Positions 17,797 through 25,755 are shown, counted from the first letter of the stretch. The stretch is DNA of 64,000 bases from Hydrocarboniphaga effusa AP103 (GCF_000271305.1 NZ_AKGD01000001.1:1178001-1242000); one strand, 5' to 3'. Translations and numbers: made by a program. Notes: generated from the sequence alone by a model not told the origin.

Positions 17797-20031
17797 TTAG
17801 AACGGCACCGTCAGCGACAGCTCGGCGCTGCGCGGCGCGCCCAGGAAGATCAGGTACGAGGAGTAGCCCGACCAGTCCGCATAGAGTTCGTCGGTGAGAT
17901 TGCGTCCGCGCAGCGTGACGGTGCCGAACGGCGCCTTCCAGGCCACCGCCGCATCGAGCACGGTGTAGCCATCGACTTTCACCGTATTGGCGTTGGACGT
18001 ATAGAAATTGCCGTTGTGCCGCACGATGCCGGTAAAGCTCAGCGGCAGCGACTCCGGCGAGTACGTCATGACGAGATCGACCAATTGCTCCGGAACATTG
18101 GGCGGACGATTGCCCGAGCGATCGGCGCCTCCGGATTCGATCAGCGTATCGAACTCGGCCTTGAGCACCGTCGCGCCCAGAGTCGCACTCACTTCGTTGG
18201 TGAGCGCCCATTCGAGCGACAGCTCGGCGCCCTTCGAACTTTGGCTCCCGCCCTGCACCGTGACGGTCGGATCGTCCGGATCGCGCGTCAGAATGTCGTC
18301 CTGCCTGATGTGGAAAACCGATGCCGTGATCTGGACGCGCTCATCGAACGCGGAGGTCTTGACGCCCGCTTCGTAAGAGTCGCCCATGCTGATGTCGAAC
18401 CGGGCATTCGCCGCGCTCAGGAACAGCAGGCCGCTGACAGGAGTCGCGGCACGCGTGTACTGCGTGAACAGCTGCGTTCTCGGCAGCAGGTCGTAGACGG
18501 CGCCGACGCGCCAGGACAGCGGGTCGTAATCCTGGCCGTAAGTCGTGATCGTGCCGGCGGTTACGTTCAAGACCTTGCGATCCAGCGAGATGTCGTCGAA
18601 GCGAGCCCCCGCTACCAGCAGCAGCTTGTCGGTCAGGTTGAAGGCATCTTCGACGAAGACCGAGCGCGAGCTGACATCGGCATTGACGTTCTGGCGCGTA
18701 CCGAAGTTCTCGGCGGTGTCGGCGGGGAAGTAGCCGCGATCGGGGTCGTAGGGATCGACGGATGTCGTCTGGCCGAAGCGACGCCGGGTGAAGAAATCGG
18801 TTCCGCTGAACTCTACGCCGACGGTGAAGCGGTTTCTGTGTCCGCCCAGTTGGCCGTCGAAGGCCGTATGCAGCCGCTGGTTCCAGACCTGATGATCGTG
18901 CGTGATCAGGCTGGTCAGTCGATCGAATTGCCCGCTGTCCGCGTTGAAACTGTAGTCGTCCGAATCGCGATACGACCGTTGCGCGTCGTACCAGCTCGAA
19001 TCGCTGACGATGCGCCAGGCATCGGTCAGCCGATACTCCGCGCGTGCGCGCAGCCAGAGCGAATCCGAATCCATCAGGCCGTCCTCGACGTCGTAGTTGC
19101 TGTCGCGGATCGCCTCGTCGAGCACCAGGCCCGCGGAACCGGACACCAGGCTGGAGGGCTTGCGCGCATGACCGGCCGCGACCAGCGGCGTGCCGTAGTA
19201 AGCCGAGGAGAATCGGTCTTCGAAGTAGTCCGCCGAGAGCGTGACCGCGAAGCGATCGCTGGGCTTGATCAGGGTCGACAGCGTAGCCGCGAAAGTGCGT
19301 GAATCGGTGTCGTCGATCCAGCCGGCGGACTTGGAATAGGCGATGTCGCCCCGCACGGCCGCGGTATCGCCGAAAGCGCGATTGAGATCGCCCGCCAGCC
19401 GCATCGTGTCCTGACTTCCGTAGCTCACGGCCGCTTCGCCGAAGGACTGGCCCAGCGTCGGGCGCCGAGGCACGAAGTTGATGGCACCCGCCAGCGCACC
19501 TTCGCCGGAGGTCACCGACGCCGGCCCCTTGATCACTTCGATGCGCTCGAAGGTCCAGGCATCCCAATTACGCATGCCCGCGTCGGAATTGCTGATCCGC
19601 ACGCCGTCGTAGAGATAGTTCACCGCACGATGAAAACCCCGCATCGACACCGAGCCGACCGAGCCCGGCAGATTTCCGGACGCCACGCCCGGCGCCGCGT
19701 TGAGCGCTTCGATCGCGGTGCGCAAGCCTTGAACCTGGAAATCCTCCTGCGTCACCACCTCGACGAGGGCCGGCGTTTCGCGATCACTGAGGCCCAGTCG
19801 GCCGGTGACTTCGGTGATCGGTTCGGCTTCGACGCGACGGCCGCTGACGATGACGGTGTCGAGCGTGGGCTCCGATGGTCTTTCCTTCGACTCCGCTTGC
19901 TTTTCGGAGTTCGTGGCGGCCACTTCGATGTCGACCACGGAGCCGGCGTCGGTGCCGCTCTGCGCCGAGGCGATGGAAAGCGGAGCCAGCAAGGCGAACA
20001 GAACGCTGTTGCGGCAGTTGAGAGGGATCAT
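17797..20031 (-). CDS. TonB-dependent siderophore/metallophore-type receptor
   Basis: A 744-residue receptor of the FhuA/siderophore class. It has a signal peptide (MIPLNCRNSVLFALLAPL...AQS), a short linker, TonB-box-like DTVIVSGRRV, and a plug with RIEVIKGPASVTSGEGALAGAINFV. The barrel contains DEAFNL-like repeats and ends in ELSLTVPF with a terminal Phe. No N-terminal STN signalling domain is present. The ATG at 20031 starts a good signal peptide, whereas the frame upstream does not. It is followed by a PepSY gene after 3 bp and further down by mbnP/mbnH. A copper or copper-complex substrate is a reasonable inference, but iron-siderophore uptake is the main alternative. Confidence 0.88.
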   Translation of the reverse strand: MIPLNCRNSVLFALLAPLSIASAQSGTDAGSVVDIEVAATNSEKQAESKERPSEPTLDTVIVSGRRVEAEPITEVTGRLGLSDRETPALVEVVTQEDFQVQGLRTAIEALNAAPGVASGNLPGSVGSVSMRGFHRAVNYLYDGVRISNSDAGMRNWDAWTFERIEVIKGPASVTSGEGALAGAINFVPRRPTLGQSFGEAAVSYGSQDTMRLAGDLNRAFGDTAAVRGDIAYSKSAGWIDDTDSRTFAATLSTLIKPSDRFAVTLSADYFEDRFSSAYYGTPLVAAGHARKPSSLVSGSAGLVLDEAIRDSNYDVEDGLMDSDSLWLRARAEYRLTDAWRIVSDSSWYDAQRSYRDSDDYSFNADSGQFDRLTSLITHDHQVWNQRLHTAFDGQLGGHRNRFTVGVEFSGTDFFTRRRFGQTTSVDPYDPDRGYFPADTAENFGTRQNVNADVSSRSVFVEDAFNLTDKLLLVAGARFDDISLDRKVLNVTAGTITTYGQDYDPLSWRVGAVYDLLPRTQLFTQYTRAATPVSGLLFLSAANARFDISMGDSYEAGVKTSAFDERVQITASVFHIRQDDILTRDPDDPTVTVQGGSQSSKGAELSLEWALTNEVSATLGATVLKAEFDTLIESGGADRSGNRPPNVPEQLVDLVMTYSPESLPLSFTGIVRHNGNFYTSNANTVKVDGYTVLDAAVAWKAPFGTVTLRGRNLTDELYADWSGYSSYLIFLGAPRSAELSLTVPF

Positions 20032-20372
20032 GGTTTGTTCTTTTGGAGGCTGACTTTCCAGCGTCACGTATACGAAGCGTTGACTCGGCATCACCACGGC
20101 GGGGCTTCTTGGATCGGCGATATCGGCACGCGTTGCCCGAGGACTCGAGCGCGAGGTCCGCAGTTGCGGGCTTTGTCGGCAAGGGCTTTGATCGCCGAAG
20201 GCGACTTAGCGCCGCCCGCCCCGCCGTCTCCCCGATCATCGGCCGCTGCCTCGACGGAAAAGGCAGACATACAGACAGACAGACAGGCCCGCGCATCGGC
20301 GCTGCCGCAGCTGGCTTCTTGAAGGGGATCTGGACTCACGATCGGCGCACGGCCGTCGCGAGCGAGACGGCG
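20032..20372 (-). other. 340-bp leader of the TonB receptor, with ACAG repeats
   Basis: No protein-coding gene is convincing here. Four exact tandem copies of ACAG (20271-20286, read as CTGT on the coding strand) lie about 240 bp before the receptor start. I see no recognised riboswitch or Fur box, and no short Cys-rich methanobactin-like peptide. The stretch separates a DUF2946 gene from the receptor on the same strand, so it could hold an internal promoter. Confidence 0.4.
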
Positions 20373-20786
20373 CTAGGCCCGCGAGGGAGGGGCCCGCAGC
20401 GGGGGAAGAACGACGAGGTCTACCGGCTCGCTACCGAGTGCCGGCGCCAAGGGCTCCGGCGACTCCACCAAGTGGAGCAACGAAAGCGAAACGGCGGGTC
20501 TGCCTGCCGGAGGGTTGGCGTGCAAGGACGCGCACAGATCGCAGCCCGAACCGGGAGAGGCCTTTGCATCGCGATCCGACTTCTTCACCCAGGCCAGCAA
20601 CTCCGCCGGAGCGGAGGCCCGGAACTGTTGCAGGCTGCGTTCCGAAACAGCCCCGCAGAACGCGAAAGCGAGCGGATCGCCACTTTGTCGCGCCATCGAG
20701 GCGGCGTGCGCGACGGGCAACAACATCTGCCCGATCAGCGCAAAGATGCTGATCAGAGTGGCGAAAGCACGCAGACGGGAGCCCAT
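20373..20786 (-). CDS. DUF2946 family small exported protein (copy 2)
   Basis: A 137-residue protein built like the one at 15909-16316. A basic N-terminus and a hydrophobic run (AFATLISIFALIGQMLLPVAHA) come first, then DPLAFAFCG, and then the Cys pair CDLC. The shared DPL-x-AFCG and C-x2-C layout shows the two are diverged paralogs flanking the TonB/PepSY genes. The ATG at 20786 is chosen because it opens the signal sequence. It is the first gene of the block as transcribed. Role unknown, with a metal-linked function inferred from its neighbours. Confidence 0.65.
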   Translation of the reverse strand: MGSRLRAFATLISIFALIGQMLLPVAHAASMARQSGDPLAFAFCGAVSERSLQQFRASAPAELLAWVKKSDRDAKASPGSGCDLCASLHANPPAGRPAVSLSLLHLVESPEPLAPALGSEPVDLVVLPPLRAPPSRA

Positions 20787-21024
20787 TTTCACGGCGATAG
20801 TCTGCCAGCATCGACTATCGGGGGGAAAGGGCCAGCGAAAGTTAATGCTCGAAGACCGGCATGCAAGGTCGGCGGTGCCGGCTGCGACGGTGAACGCGAT
20901 CAGCGCTGGCCGCTGCAACGCTGAACGCAGACCTCGGAAACACTCGAATGGAAGCCGCCAGCCGAAGCATCCAATGAATTGCTACCTACGGCTCAACGAA
21001 ACTGCGTTGCGACGACTCCTTGAC

Positions 21025-21324
21025 TCCGGACAATACGGGTCGATCCGCGACACCGAGCGCCTGGCCGATGTAGGACTGGAACCTTCCGTCGGCAGCGTCG
21101 GTGACAGTTACGACAAGGCGCTGGCCGAAACCGCCGACGGGCTCTACGAGGCCGCAGTGACTCACCGCGCCCATCCTGGCGCAGCGGCGAAGAGGGCGAA
21201 TGGACAACGCTGCAGTGATCGACTGGCACAGCAACCGGTGGCTGATGGGACCGCTCGGCACACCACACCCGCCGAGGCAGAGGCACACTGCTCTTCGCAA
21301 ATCCCGGAGCTGCCCATCGCGGCG
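21025..21324 (+). pseudogene. Remnant of an IS3-family transposase (orfB C-terminus)
   Basis: SGQYGSIRDTERLADVG followed by EPSVGSVGDSYDKALAET and GLYEAAVTHR is the unmistakable C-terminal DDE region of IS3-type transposases. The frame then drifts. The expected end (WIDWHSNRWLMGPLG...PAEAEAH) is split between this frame and the next one. Neither the N-terminal domain nor terminal repeats are visible. It is unrelated in detail to the complete element at 22957-24544, so an older insertion has decayed here. Confidence 0.8.
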
Positions 21325-21437
21325 TGACGCACACCAGCGAGCCTCCGAGATTTCCGGGGCGGTTCAAACCGTAACCGGTCCAACCTTCAACCATGGCCGC
21401 AGGGGATCAACTTCCAGAGCGTCCCGGCAGCCAGGCG

Positions 21438-22271
21438 CTAGTGGGCGAAACTCGTAGAGCGCGTAACCCCTTCCCAAGCTGAGATCTCGCTTCTCATGCT
21501 CTCCAGCTTCTGGACCACCAGACCGAGTGCGTCCTCGCCAAGGAACAGCCGCGTCGGCGGGCTCGGCGACTCGATGAGCGTCAGCAGCGCCTGTGCGGCC
21601 TTGGAAGGATCGCCCGGCTGTTTTCCGCTCTTGGCCAGACGTGCGGCACGGATCGGCTCCATGACCTCGTCATAATCGGGAATGCTGCGAGGGGTCCGGT
21701 CCATCGATCGTCCTGCCCAATTCGTGCGGAACTGTCCGGGTGCCAGCGCGGTTACCCGGATTCCGAAAGACGCGACTTCCTTGCCCAAGGACTCCGAGAT
21801 TCCTTCGAGGGCAAATTTGCTGCCGCAGTAGTACGCAATGCCGGGCATGGTGATGAATCCCCCCATCGACGTCACGTTGACGATGTGTCCGCGACGACGG
21901 GCGCGCATGCCTGGCAGAACCGCTTTGATCAAAGCGACCGGTCCAAAGACATTGGCTGCGAATTGGCGCTGCAGATCATCCAGGGAGGATTCTTCCACGG
22001 CGCCTTCGTGCCCGTAGCCGGCGTTGTTGACGAGCACATCGATCGCGCCGAAATCGCGCTCGGCTCGCTCGACCGCGGCAGGGATCGCGCCATAGTCCGT
22101 GACGTCGAGTACGAGCGGGAAAGCATGCTCCGAGTCACCGAACCCTGTAGCGTCCTCGGGGCGTCGGACGGTACCGACGACCCGGTGCCCCGCCGCGAGC
22201 GCTTCGGATGCGAACGCACGGCCGAGGCCGGAGCTCACGCCGGTGATCAGAATAGTTTTGGGCTGTGGCAC
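21438..22271 (-). CDS. Short-chain dehydrogenase, TetR-linked
   Basis: A 277-residue SDR with TGVSSGLG, a variable-loop RRPED, LDVTD, NNAGYG, an active-site Ser in NVTSMGGF, YYCGSK and PGQFRTNW, as in the DltE/YbbO-like oxidoreductases. I use the GTG at 22271 because AAGGAAGG stands seven bases before it and the Rossmann strand follows at once. It is transcribed away from a TetR gene with a 16-bp palindrome between them. It is therefore probably the regulated target, as is common for small-molecule-responsive TetR/SDR pairs. The substrate is unknown. Confidence 0.85.
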   Translation of the reverse strand: MPQPKTILITGVSSGLGRAFASEALAAGHRVVGTVRRPEDATGFGDSEHAFPLVLDVTDYGAIPAAVERAERDFGAIDVLVNNAGYGHEGAVEESSLDDLQRQFAANVFGPVALIKAVLPGMRARRRGHIVNVTSMGGFITMPGIAYYCGSKFALEGISESLGKEVASFGIRVTALAPGQFRTNWAGRSMDRTPRSIPDYDEVMEPIRAARLAKSGKQPGDPSKAAQALLTLIESPSPPTRLFLGEDALGLVVQKLESMRSEISAWEGVTRSTSFAH

Positions 22272-22297
22272 GACAGGCCTTCCTTGATCGATAGTAT

Positions 22298-22313
22298 TTA
22301 TATCAAGATATAA
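22298..22313. promoter_or_regulatory. TetR operator candidate (16-bp palindrome)
   Basis: TTATATC-AA-GATATAA is a perfect 7+7 inverted repeat in the 48-bp space between the divergent SDR and tetR starts, the usual place of a TetR operator. The TATAAT within its right arm (22309-22314) could be the -10 box of tetR, only five bases before its ATG. That would make the tetR transcript nearly leaderless. TTGATC at 22284-22289 is a possible -35, with 19-bp spacing. Confidence 0.6.
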
Positions 22314-22319
22314 TTTCAC

Positions 22320-22964
22320 ATGAGTACACGCAAGTTCCAACCCTCCGCGCCGACAGCACCGGCAGCCACGACCCAGGACCGCGTGCTGGAGGCAGCCGAG
22401 CGCCTGCTCCGCACGGGCAAGCCCGAATTTTCGATGCGGGATCTTGCGGCGGAGGCCGGCGTCAGCTTCGCTACGCCGTTCAACCAATTCGGCAGCAAGG
22501 CGGCGATCATGCAAGCGCTTTCCGCCCGTCGCATCGACGAAATGCACGATCGACTCACTGCCGCCAATCTTCCGGACAACGCAGTCACGCGCGTTCTGGC
22601 GACGGTCGACATCGCAGTCGACGTGATGCTTCGGGAGCCTGTCGTCAACCGTTCCGTGATGGCCGTGCTGGGCTCGCAGACCGGCGAACCCGGCATCGTC
22701 GCGCGCCGATCCGCTGCACTCTGGACTGAAGCGCTCGGCCCAGGCGAAGGCCTTGCCAAGGCGACCAGGACGCAAGCCTGCGCGGCGCTGCCGTCTTTGC
22801 TGGCCATCGCCTTTCGCGGCGCCCTGTCGTTCTGGACGGCGGGAGAAATCCGCGACGATGCGCTAGGCCACCAAGCGCGTTCCGCTGCGACCGCGGTGTT
22901 GCTCGGCTTCTGCGGCGTGGAGGTTCGCAAAGCGCTGCTCGACTGTGTTGGGGGGGGCGGATAA
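22320..22964 (+). CDS. TetR/AcrR family repressor; 3' end formed by IS insertion
   Basis: A 214-residue TetR regulator. The N-terminal HTH is clear: RVLEAAERLLRTGKPEFSM, DLAAEAGVSFATPFNQFGSK. The rest is a typical ligand-binding domain. It has no Shine-Dalgarno. It ends in VGGGG followed by TAA at 22962-22964, and this stop lies inside the left inverted repeat of the adjacent IS3 element. The natural C-terminus has therefore been replaced by a few element-derived or poly-G codons. Because the loss is at the very end, function may persist. It should regulate the divergent SDR through the palindrome at 22298-22313. Confidence 0.85.
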   Translation: MSTRKFQPSAPTAPAATTQDRVLEAAERLLRTGKPEFSMRDLAAEAGVSFATPFNQFGSKAAIMQALSARRIDEMHDRLTAANLPDNAVTRVLATVDIAVDVMLREPVVNRSVMAVLGSQTGEPGIVARRSAALWTEALGPGEGLAKATRTQACAALPSLLAIAFRGALSFWTAGEIRDDALGHQARSAATAVLLGFCGVEVRKALLDCVGGGG

Positions 22965-24544
22965 AAACTTGGACTACCGGGAGGTAGTTCATGTATTCGT
23001 ACGAAGACAGGATTCGAGCGGTCGAGCTATACATTCGGCTCGGCAAACGTGTGGCTGCGACTATTCACCGGTTGGGATATCCAAACAGGAATTCGTTGCG
23101 GGGCTGGCATCGAGAGTACGAGCGTCAGCTCGATTTGGCTCGCAGTTACCCCAAGCGGCAGCCCAAGTATTCGCAGGCGCAGAAGATGGCGGCTGTACAG
23201 CACTACATCGATCATGGGCGCTGCCTTTCTGCGACGATCAGAGCGCTGGGATATCCAGGACGGACGTATCTTCGTGCTTGGATCGTCGAACTGCATCCTG
23301 GAGTACGCGTCGTTAGCCGCGCCGATCGGACGCGCCGGCCACCCGAAGCTAAACAGGAAGCGGTCATCGCACTGTGCACTCGCCAAGGCAGTGCAGATGC
23401 TTTGGCGCAGGAATTCGGCATATCCAGGCCGACCCTGTACAACTGGAAGAACCAGCTGCTTGGCTGCGAGGTTCCAGCATCGATGAAGCGCTTAAATGAC
23501 TCACCGGAAGATTCTGATCGAAAGGCGTTGGAGCGTCAGATTGAAACGCTAAAGCGCGACATCCGACGCCTGCAGCTCGAACAGGACTTGCTGAAGAAGG
23601 CGAATGAAATCCTAAAAAAAGACATGGGCACCGACCGGCAGCAGCTGAGCAACCGGGAGAAGACGCAGCTGGTTGATGCCCTGAGACAAACCTACACGTT
23701 GCCTGAACTCCTCAAGGAAGTCGGCCTACCTCGCAGCTCCTATTTCTATCATCGCGCTCGGCTCGATGTCTCGGATCGTTACGTCGATCTCCGCCGCACG
23801 ATCACCGAGATTTTTGAGAACAACCACCGCTGCTATGGCTATCGCCGCATGCAGGCATCGCTGAACCGGCAGCGCGTGAGCATTTCGGAGAAAGTCGTAC
23901 AGCGTTTGATGAAGCAGGAGAGCCTGATCGCCACGGCACCGAAACGTCGACGCTACGGCTCTTACCTCGGCGAGATCGGCCCCGCACCGGACAATCTCAT
24001 CAATCGCGATTTCCACGCTGTGGCGCCTAATGCAAAGTGGCTCACCGACATCACGGAATTCCAGATCCCCGCTGGCAAGGTGTATCTATCACCGATGATC
24101 GACTGCTTCGATGGCATGGTCGTCAGCTGGTCGATCGGCACTCGCCCGGATGCCGATCTGGTCAACTCCATGCTGGATGCCGCCATCGACACCGTCGCCT
24201 CAAGTAGCGAACGACCTGTCGTACACTCCGACCGCGGAGCCCACTATCGCTGGCCCGGCTGGCTCACTCGAATCTCCGGCGCCAACCTGGTCCGCTCAAT
24301 GTCGCGTAAAGGGTATTCGCCGGATAACGCCGCGTGCGAAGGCTTCTTCGGCAGGCTGAAGACGGAACTGTTTTATTCGCGTAGCTGGCAGTCGACAACT
24401 ATTGAGCAATTCATCCACGCTCTGGATGGGTACATCCGCTGGTACAACGAAAGACGAATCAAAGTCTCACTGGGCAATCTCAGCCCCATCGAATATCGCA
24501 AGAGCCCTGGAATCGTTTCTTAACCAGTCCAAGTTTTTATCCGC
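22957..24544 (+). mobile_element. Complete IS3-family insertion sequence
   Basis: The element is 1588 bp, bounded by 19-bp perfect inverted repeats. The left one is GCGGATAAAAACTTGGACT at 22957-22975 and its complement is at 24526-24544. It contains one transposase gene. Flanking bases (GGGG on the left, ATCC on the right) show no clear 3-4 bp target duplication. A deletion or homologous event may have occurred after insertion, or the poly-G run obscures it. It interrupts the 3' end of the tetR gene. Confidence 0.9.
22991..24523 (+). CDS. IS3-family transposase, OrfA and OrfB in one frame
   Basis: A 510-residue transposase that cuts and joins the element ends. The N-terminal part has repeated helix-turn-helix segments (AATIHRLGYPNRNSLRGW and SATIRALGYPGRTYLRAW, then SADALAQEFGISRPTLYNW). 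A leucine-zipper-like coil (residues about 175-212) is followed by the rve integrase domain with the DDE triad: WLTDITEF, HSDRGAHYR and CEGFFGRLKTE. A GGGAGG ribosome-binding site precedes the ATG. Most IS3 elements need a -1 frameshift to join OrfA and OrfB. Here both are in one frame, with an A7G tract (23614-23621) at the joint. Confidence 0.93.
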   Translation: MYSYEDRIRAVELYIRLGKRVAATIHRLGYPNRNSLRGWHREYERQLDLARSYPKRQPKYSQAQKMAAVQHYIDHGRCLSATIRALGYPGRTYLRAWIVELHPGVRVVSRADRTRRPPEAKQEAVIALCTRQGSADALAQEFGISRPTLYNWKNQLLGCEVPASMKRLNDSPEDSDRKALERQIETLKRDIRRLQLEQDLLKKANEILKKDMGTDRQQLSNREKTQLVDALRQTYTLPELLKEVGLPRSSYFYHRARLDVSDRYVDLRRTITEIFENNHRCYGYRRMQASLNRQRVSISEKVVQRLMKQESLIATAPKRRRYGSYLGEIGPAPDNLINRDFHAVAPNAKWLTDITEFQIPAGKVYLSPMIDCFDGMVVSWSIGTRPDADLVNSMLDAAIDTVASSSERPVVHSDRGAHYRWPGWLTRISGANLVRSMSRKGYSPDNAACEGFFGRLKTELFYSRSWQSTTIEQFIHALDGYIRWYNERRIKVSLGNLSPIEYRKSPGIVS

Positions 24545-24680
24545 ATCCCCAGATGGTCAGTTTTCGGTGAGCGCCAACATTCGATGGGCACAAAGTGGGC
24601 ACAACTTGGGCATTAATGCCCAAATGCAGTTTTATGCCCGAAACAAGGATGCAGTCAATCGCAATGACGCCGAACACACG
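24545..24680. other. Short non-coding stretch beside the IS element
   Basis: There is no credible gene in this segment. It includes a small inverted repeat, TTGGGCATTAATGCCCAA (about 24606-24623), and repeated GGGCA words. Base composition is less GC-rich than the neighbours, which fits foreign DNA next to a tRNA gene. I could not identify an integrase. Confidence 0.35.
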
Positions 24681-24714
24681 CCAAAAACAAAATGCCCCGC
24701 TCAAGGGCGGGGCA
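24681..24714 (-). terminator. Intrinsic terminator of tRNA-Arg
   Basis: TGCCCCGC (24693-24700) and GCGGGGCA (24707-24714) form an 8-bp GC stem with a 6-base loop. On the minus strand it is followed by TTTTGTTTTTGG. It is placed 24 bp after the tRNA 3' end, the usual position for a tRNA terminator. Confidence 0.85.
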
Positions 24715-24737
24715 CCTGAAAGCTAAGTCATTGATTT

Positions 24738-24814
24738 TGGTGCGCCTGAGACGATTCGAACGTCCGACCACTGCCTTCGGAGGGCAGTACTCTATCCAGC
24801 TGAGCTACAGGCGC
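24738..24814 (-). tRNA. tRNA-Arg (anticodon CCG)
   Basis: A 77-base tRNA read on the minus strand. The acceptor GCGCCTG pairs with CAGGCGC, followed by A and an encoded CCA. The D-arm is GCTCAGCTGGATAGAGT. The anticodon stem-loop CTGCC-CTCCGAA-GGCAG gives CCG, decoding CGG. The T-arm contains GTTCGAATC. Its terminator lies just downstream, and its 5' half is duplicated upstream. Confidence 0.97.
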
Positions 24815-24937
24815 AATGACCGCATCTTACCGGCTTTTGGCGCCGGATGACTCGTGCCTTCGGAGGGCAGTACTCTATCCAGCTGAGCTACAGGCGCGAA
24901 GGTCACATCTTACCGGGTTTTGGCAGCTGATGACCTG
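24772..24937. repeat. 83-bp tandem duplication covering the tRNA 5' half
   Basis: The sequence from 24772 (TGCCTTCGGAGGGCAG) is repeated from 24855 with a period of 83 bp. The first 43 bases, the 5' half of tRNA-Arg, are identical. The following upstream part (CATCTTACCGG-TTTTGGC) is diverged but alignable. The second copy, 24855-24897, holds only acceptor 5' strand, D-arm and anticodon arm, and lacks the T-arm and 3' acceptor strand. It cannot make a tRNA. It could reflect slippage or an old attachment-site event. Confidence 0.8.
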
Positions 24938-24938
24938 C

Positions 24939-25607
24939 CTAATGGCCAGGCCGGCAGAGCCAGGCCAGGGTCGGGGCCGCCATCAGGACGGATGAGGCGA
25001 ACCACAGCGCGCTCAGCGCGAGCGGCCAGGTGCGGGTTTGTGGCAAGCGCAGCCGTGTCGAACCGAGCCGGGCGCGGCCCAGCAGCCCGCCCGCCAGCAG
25101 CAGCAGCGGCGAACTGCCGAGGCCGAACGCGAGCAGCAGGGCCGCGGCCGACCACGGGCTCGCCGTCAGCGCGGCGAGGCCGATGACGCCATAGAGCAGG
25201 GCACAGGGCATCAGTCCCATGAGCAGTCCGCGCGCCCAGTCCGGCGTGTTCTGCAGGCGCGCATGCAGCCCGCCACGGCAGCAGGCCGGCCGCCGCATCT
25301 GCCGCCAGCTGTAGATCGCCATCGCGAGCAGCAACAGAGCGGCCAGCAGGCGCAGCGCCATGGCCAGCTGCGGGTCTCCGAATCGGCGCAGCAACAGCGC
25401 CGCACCGCCTCCCGCGAGCAGGCCGAGCAGCGCGTAAGCGCTCAGGCGACCGAGTTGCAGCATCAGCTGCGAACGCAGGCTCGGCATGCCGAGCAGCAGC
25501 CACGGGCCGCACATGAGCGCGCAATGCGGGCTGCTCGCGAGCCCGAGCATGAACACCGACGGCACCGTCAGCGCCAGACCACTCGCTAGCCAGGGCATCG
25601 TCGTCAT
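24939..25607 (-). CDS. TauE/SafE-like membrane protein of the cbb3 cluster
   Basis: A 222-residue inner-membrane protein with about six hydrophobic helices and the motif SSPHCALMCGPW in the first helix, as in the SafE-like proteins that often close ccoGHIS operons. The Cys/His pair in the membrane suggests metal or redox handling, perhaps copper supply to cbb3 oxidase (inference). A sulfite-export role is only the family name. It begins 7 bp after ccoS and is the last gene of the cco operon. A tRNA gene follows downstream. Confidence 0.8.
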   Translation of the reverse strand: MTTMPWLASGLALTVPSVFMLGLASSPHCALMCGPWLLLGMPSLRSQLMLQLGRLSAYALLGLLAGGGAALLLRRFGDPQLAMALRLLAALLLLAMAIYSWRQMRRPACCRGGLHARLQNTPDWARGLLMGLMPCALLYGVIGLAALTASPWSAAALLLAFGLGSSPLLLLAGGLLGRARLGSTRLRLPQTRTWPLALSALWFASSVLMAAPTLAWLCRPGH

Positions 25608-25614
25608 TTCAAGC

Positions 25615-25755
25615 TCAGACGAAATCGTCGGGCAGGCGATGCTCCAGCTCGTCCAGGCGCTCGAACTGCCCGCCGCGAACGCTCACGATGAAAAAGCCCG
25701 CGGCGATCGCCACGAACACCACGCCAAGCGGAATCAGCACGAACAGCGAGCTCAT
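25615..25755 (-). CDS. ccoS: CcoS, cbb3 oxidase maturation protein
   Basis: A 46-residue protein with one transmembrane helix (LFVLIPLGVVFVAIAAGFFI) and the short FERLDELEHRLPDDF tail typical of CcoS, which is required for cofactor insertion into cbb3 oxidase. The ATG overlaps the ccoI stop by four bases (ATGA, 25752-25755). The length is at the short end of the family. Confidence 0.9.
   Translation of the reverse strand: MSSLFVLIPLGVVFVAIAAGFFIVSVRGGQFERLDELEHRLPDDFV

Noticed and set aside
20032..20372. A methanobactin precursor (mbnA) or riboswitch in the TonB receptor leader
   Set aside because: I looked for a short peptide with a ribosome-binding site and paired Cys residues and for cobalamin-type conserved boxes, and found none.
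24545..24680. Remnant of a prophage integrase next to tRNA-Arg
   Set aside because: The words GGGCACAAAGTGGGCACAA hinted at an integrase tail, but no recombinase catalytic motif can be read.
24855..24897. A second tRNA-Arg gene
   Set aside because: Only the 5' acceptor strand, D-arm and anticodon arm are present. The T-arm and 3' acceptor strand are missing, so it is a duplicated fragment.
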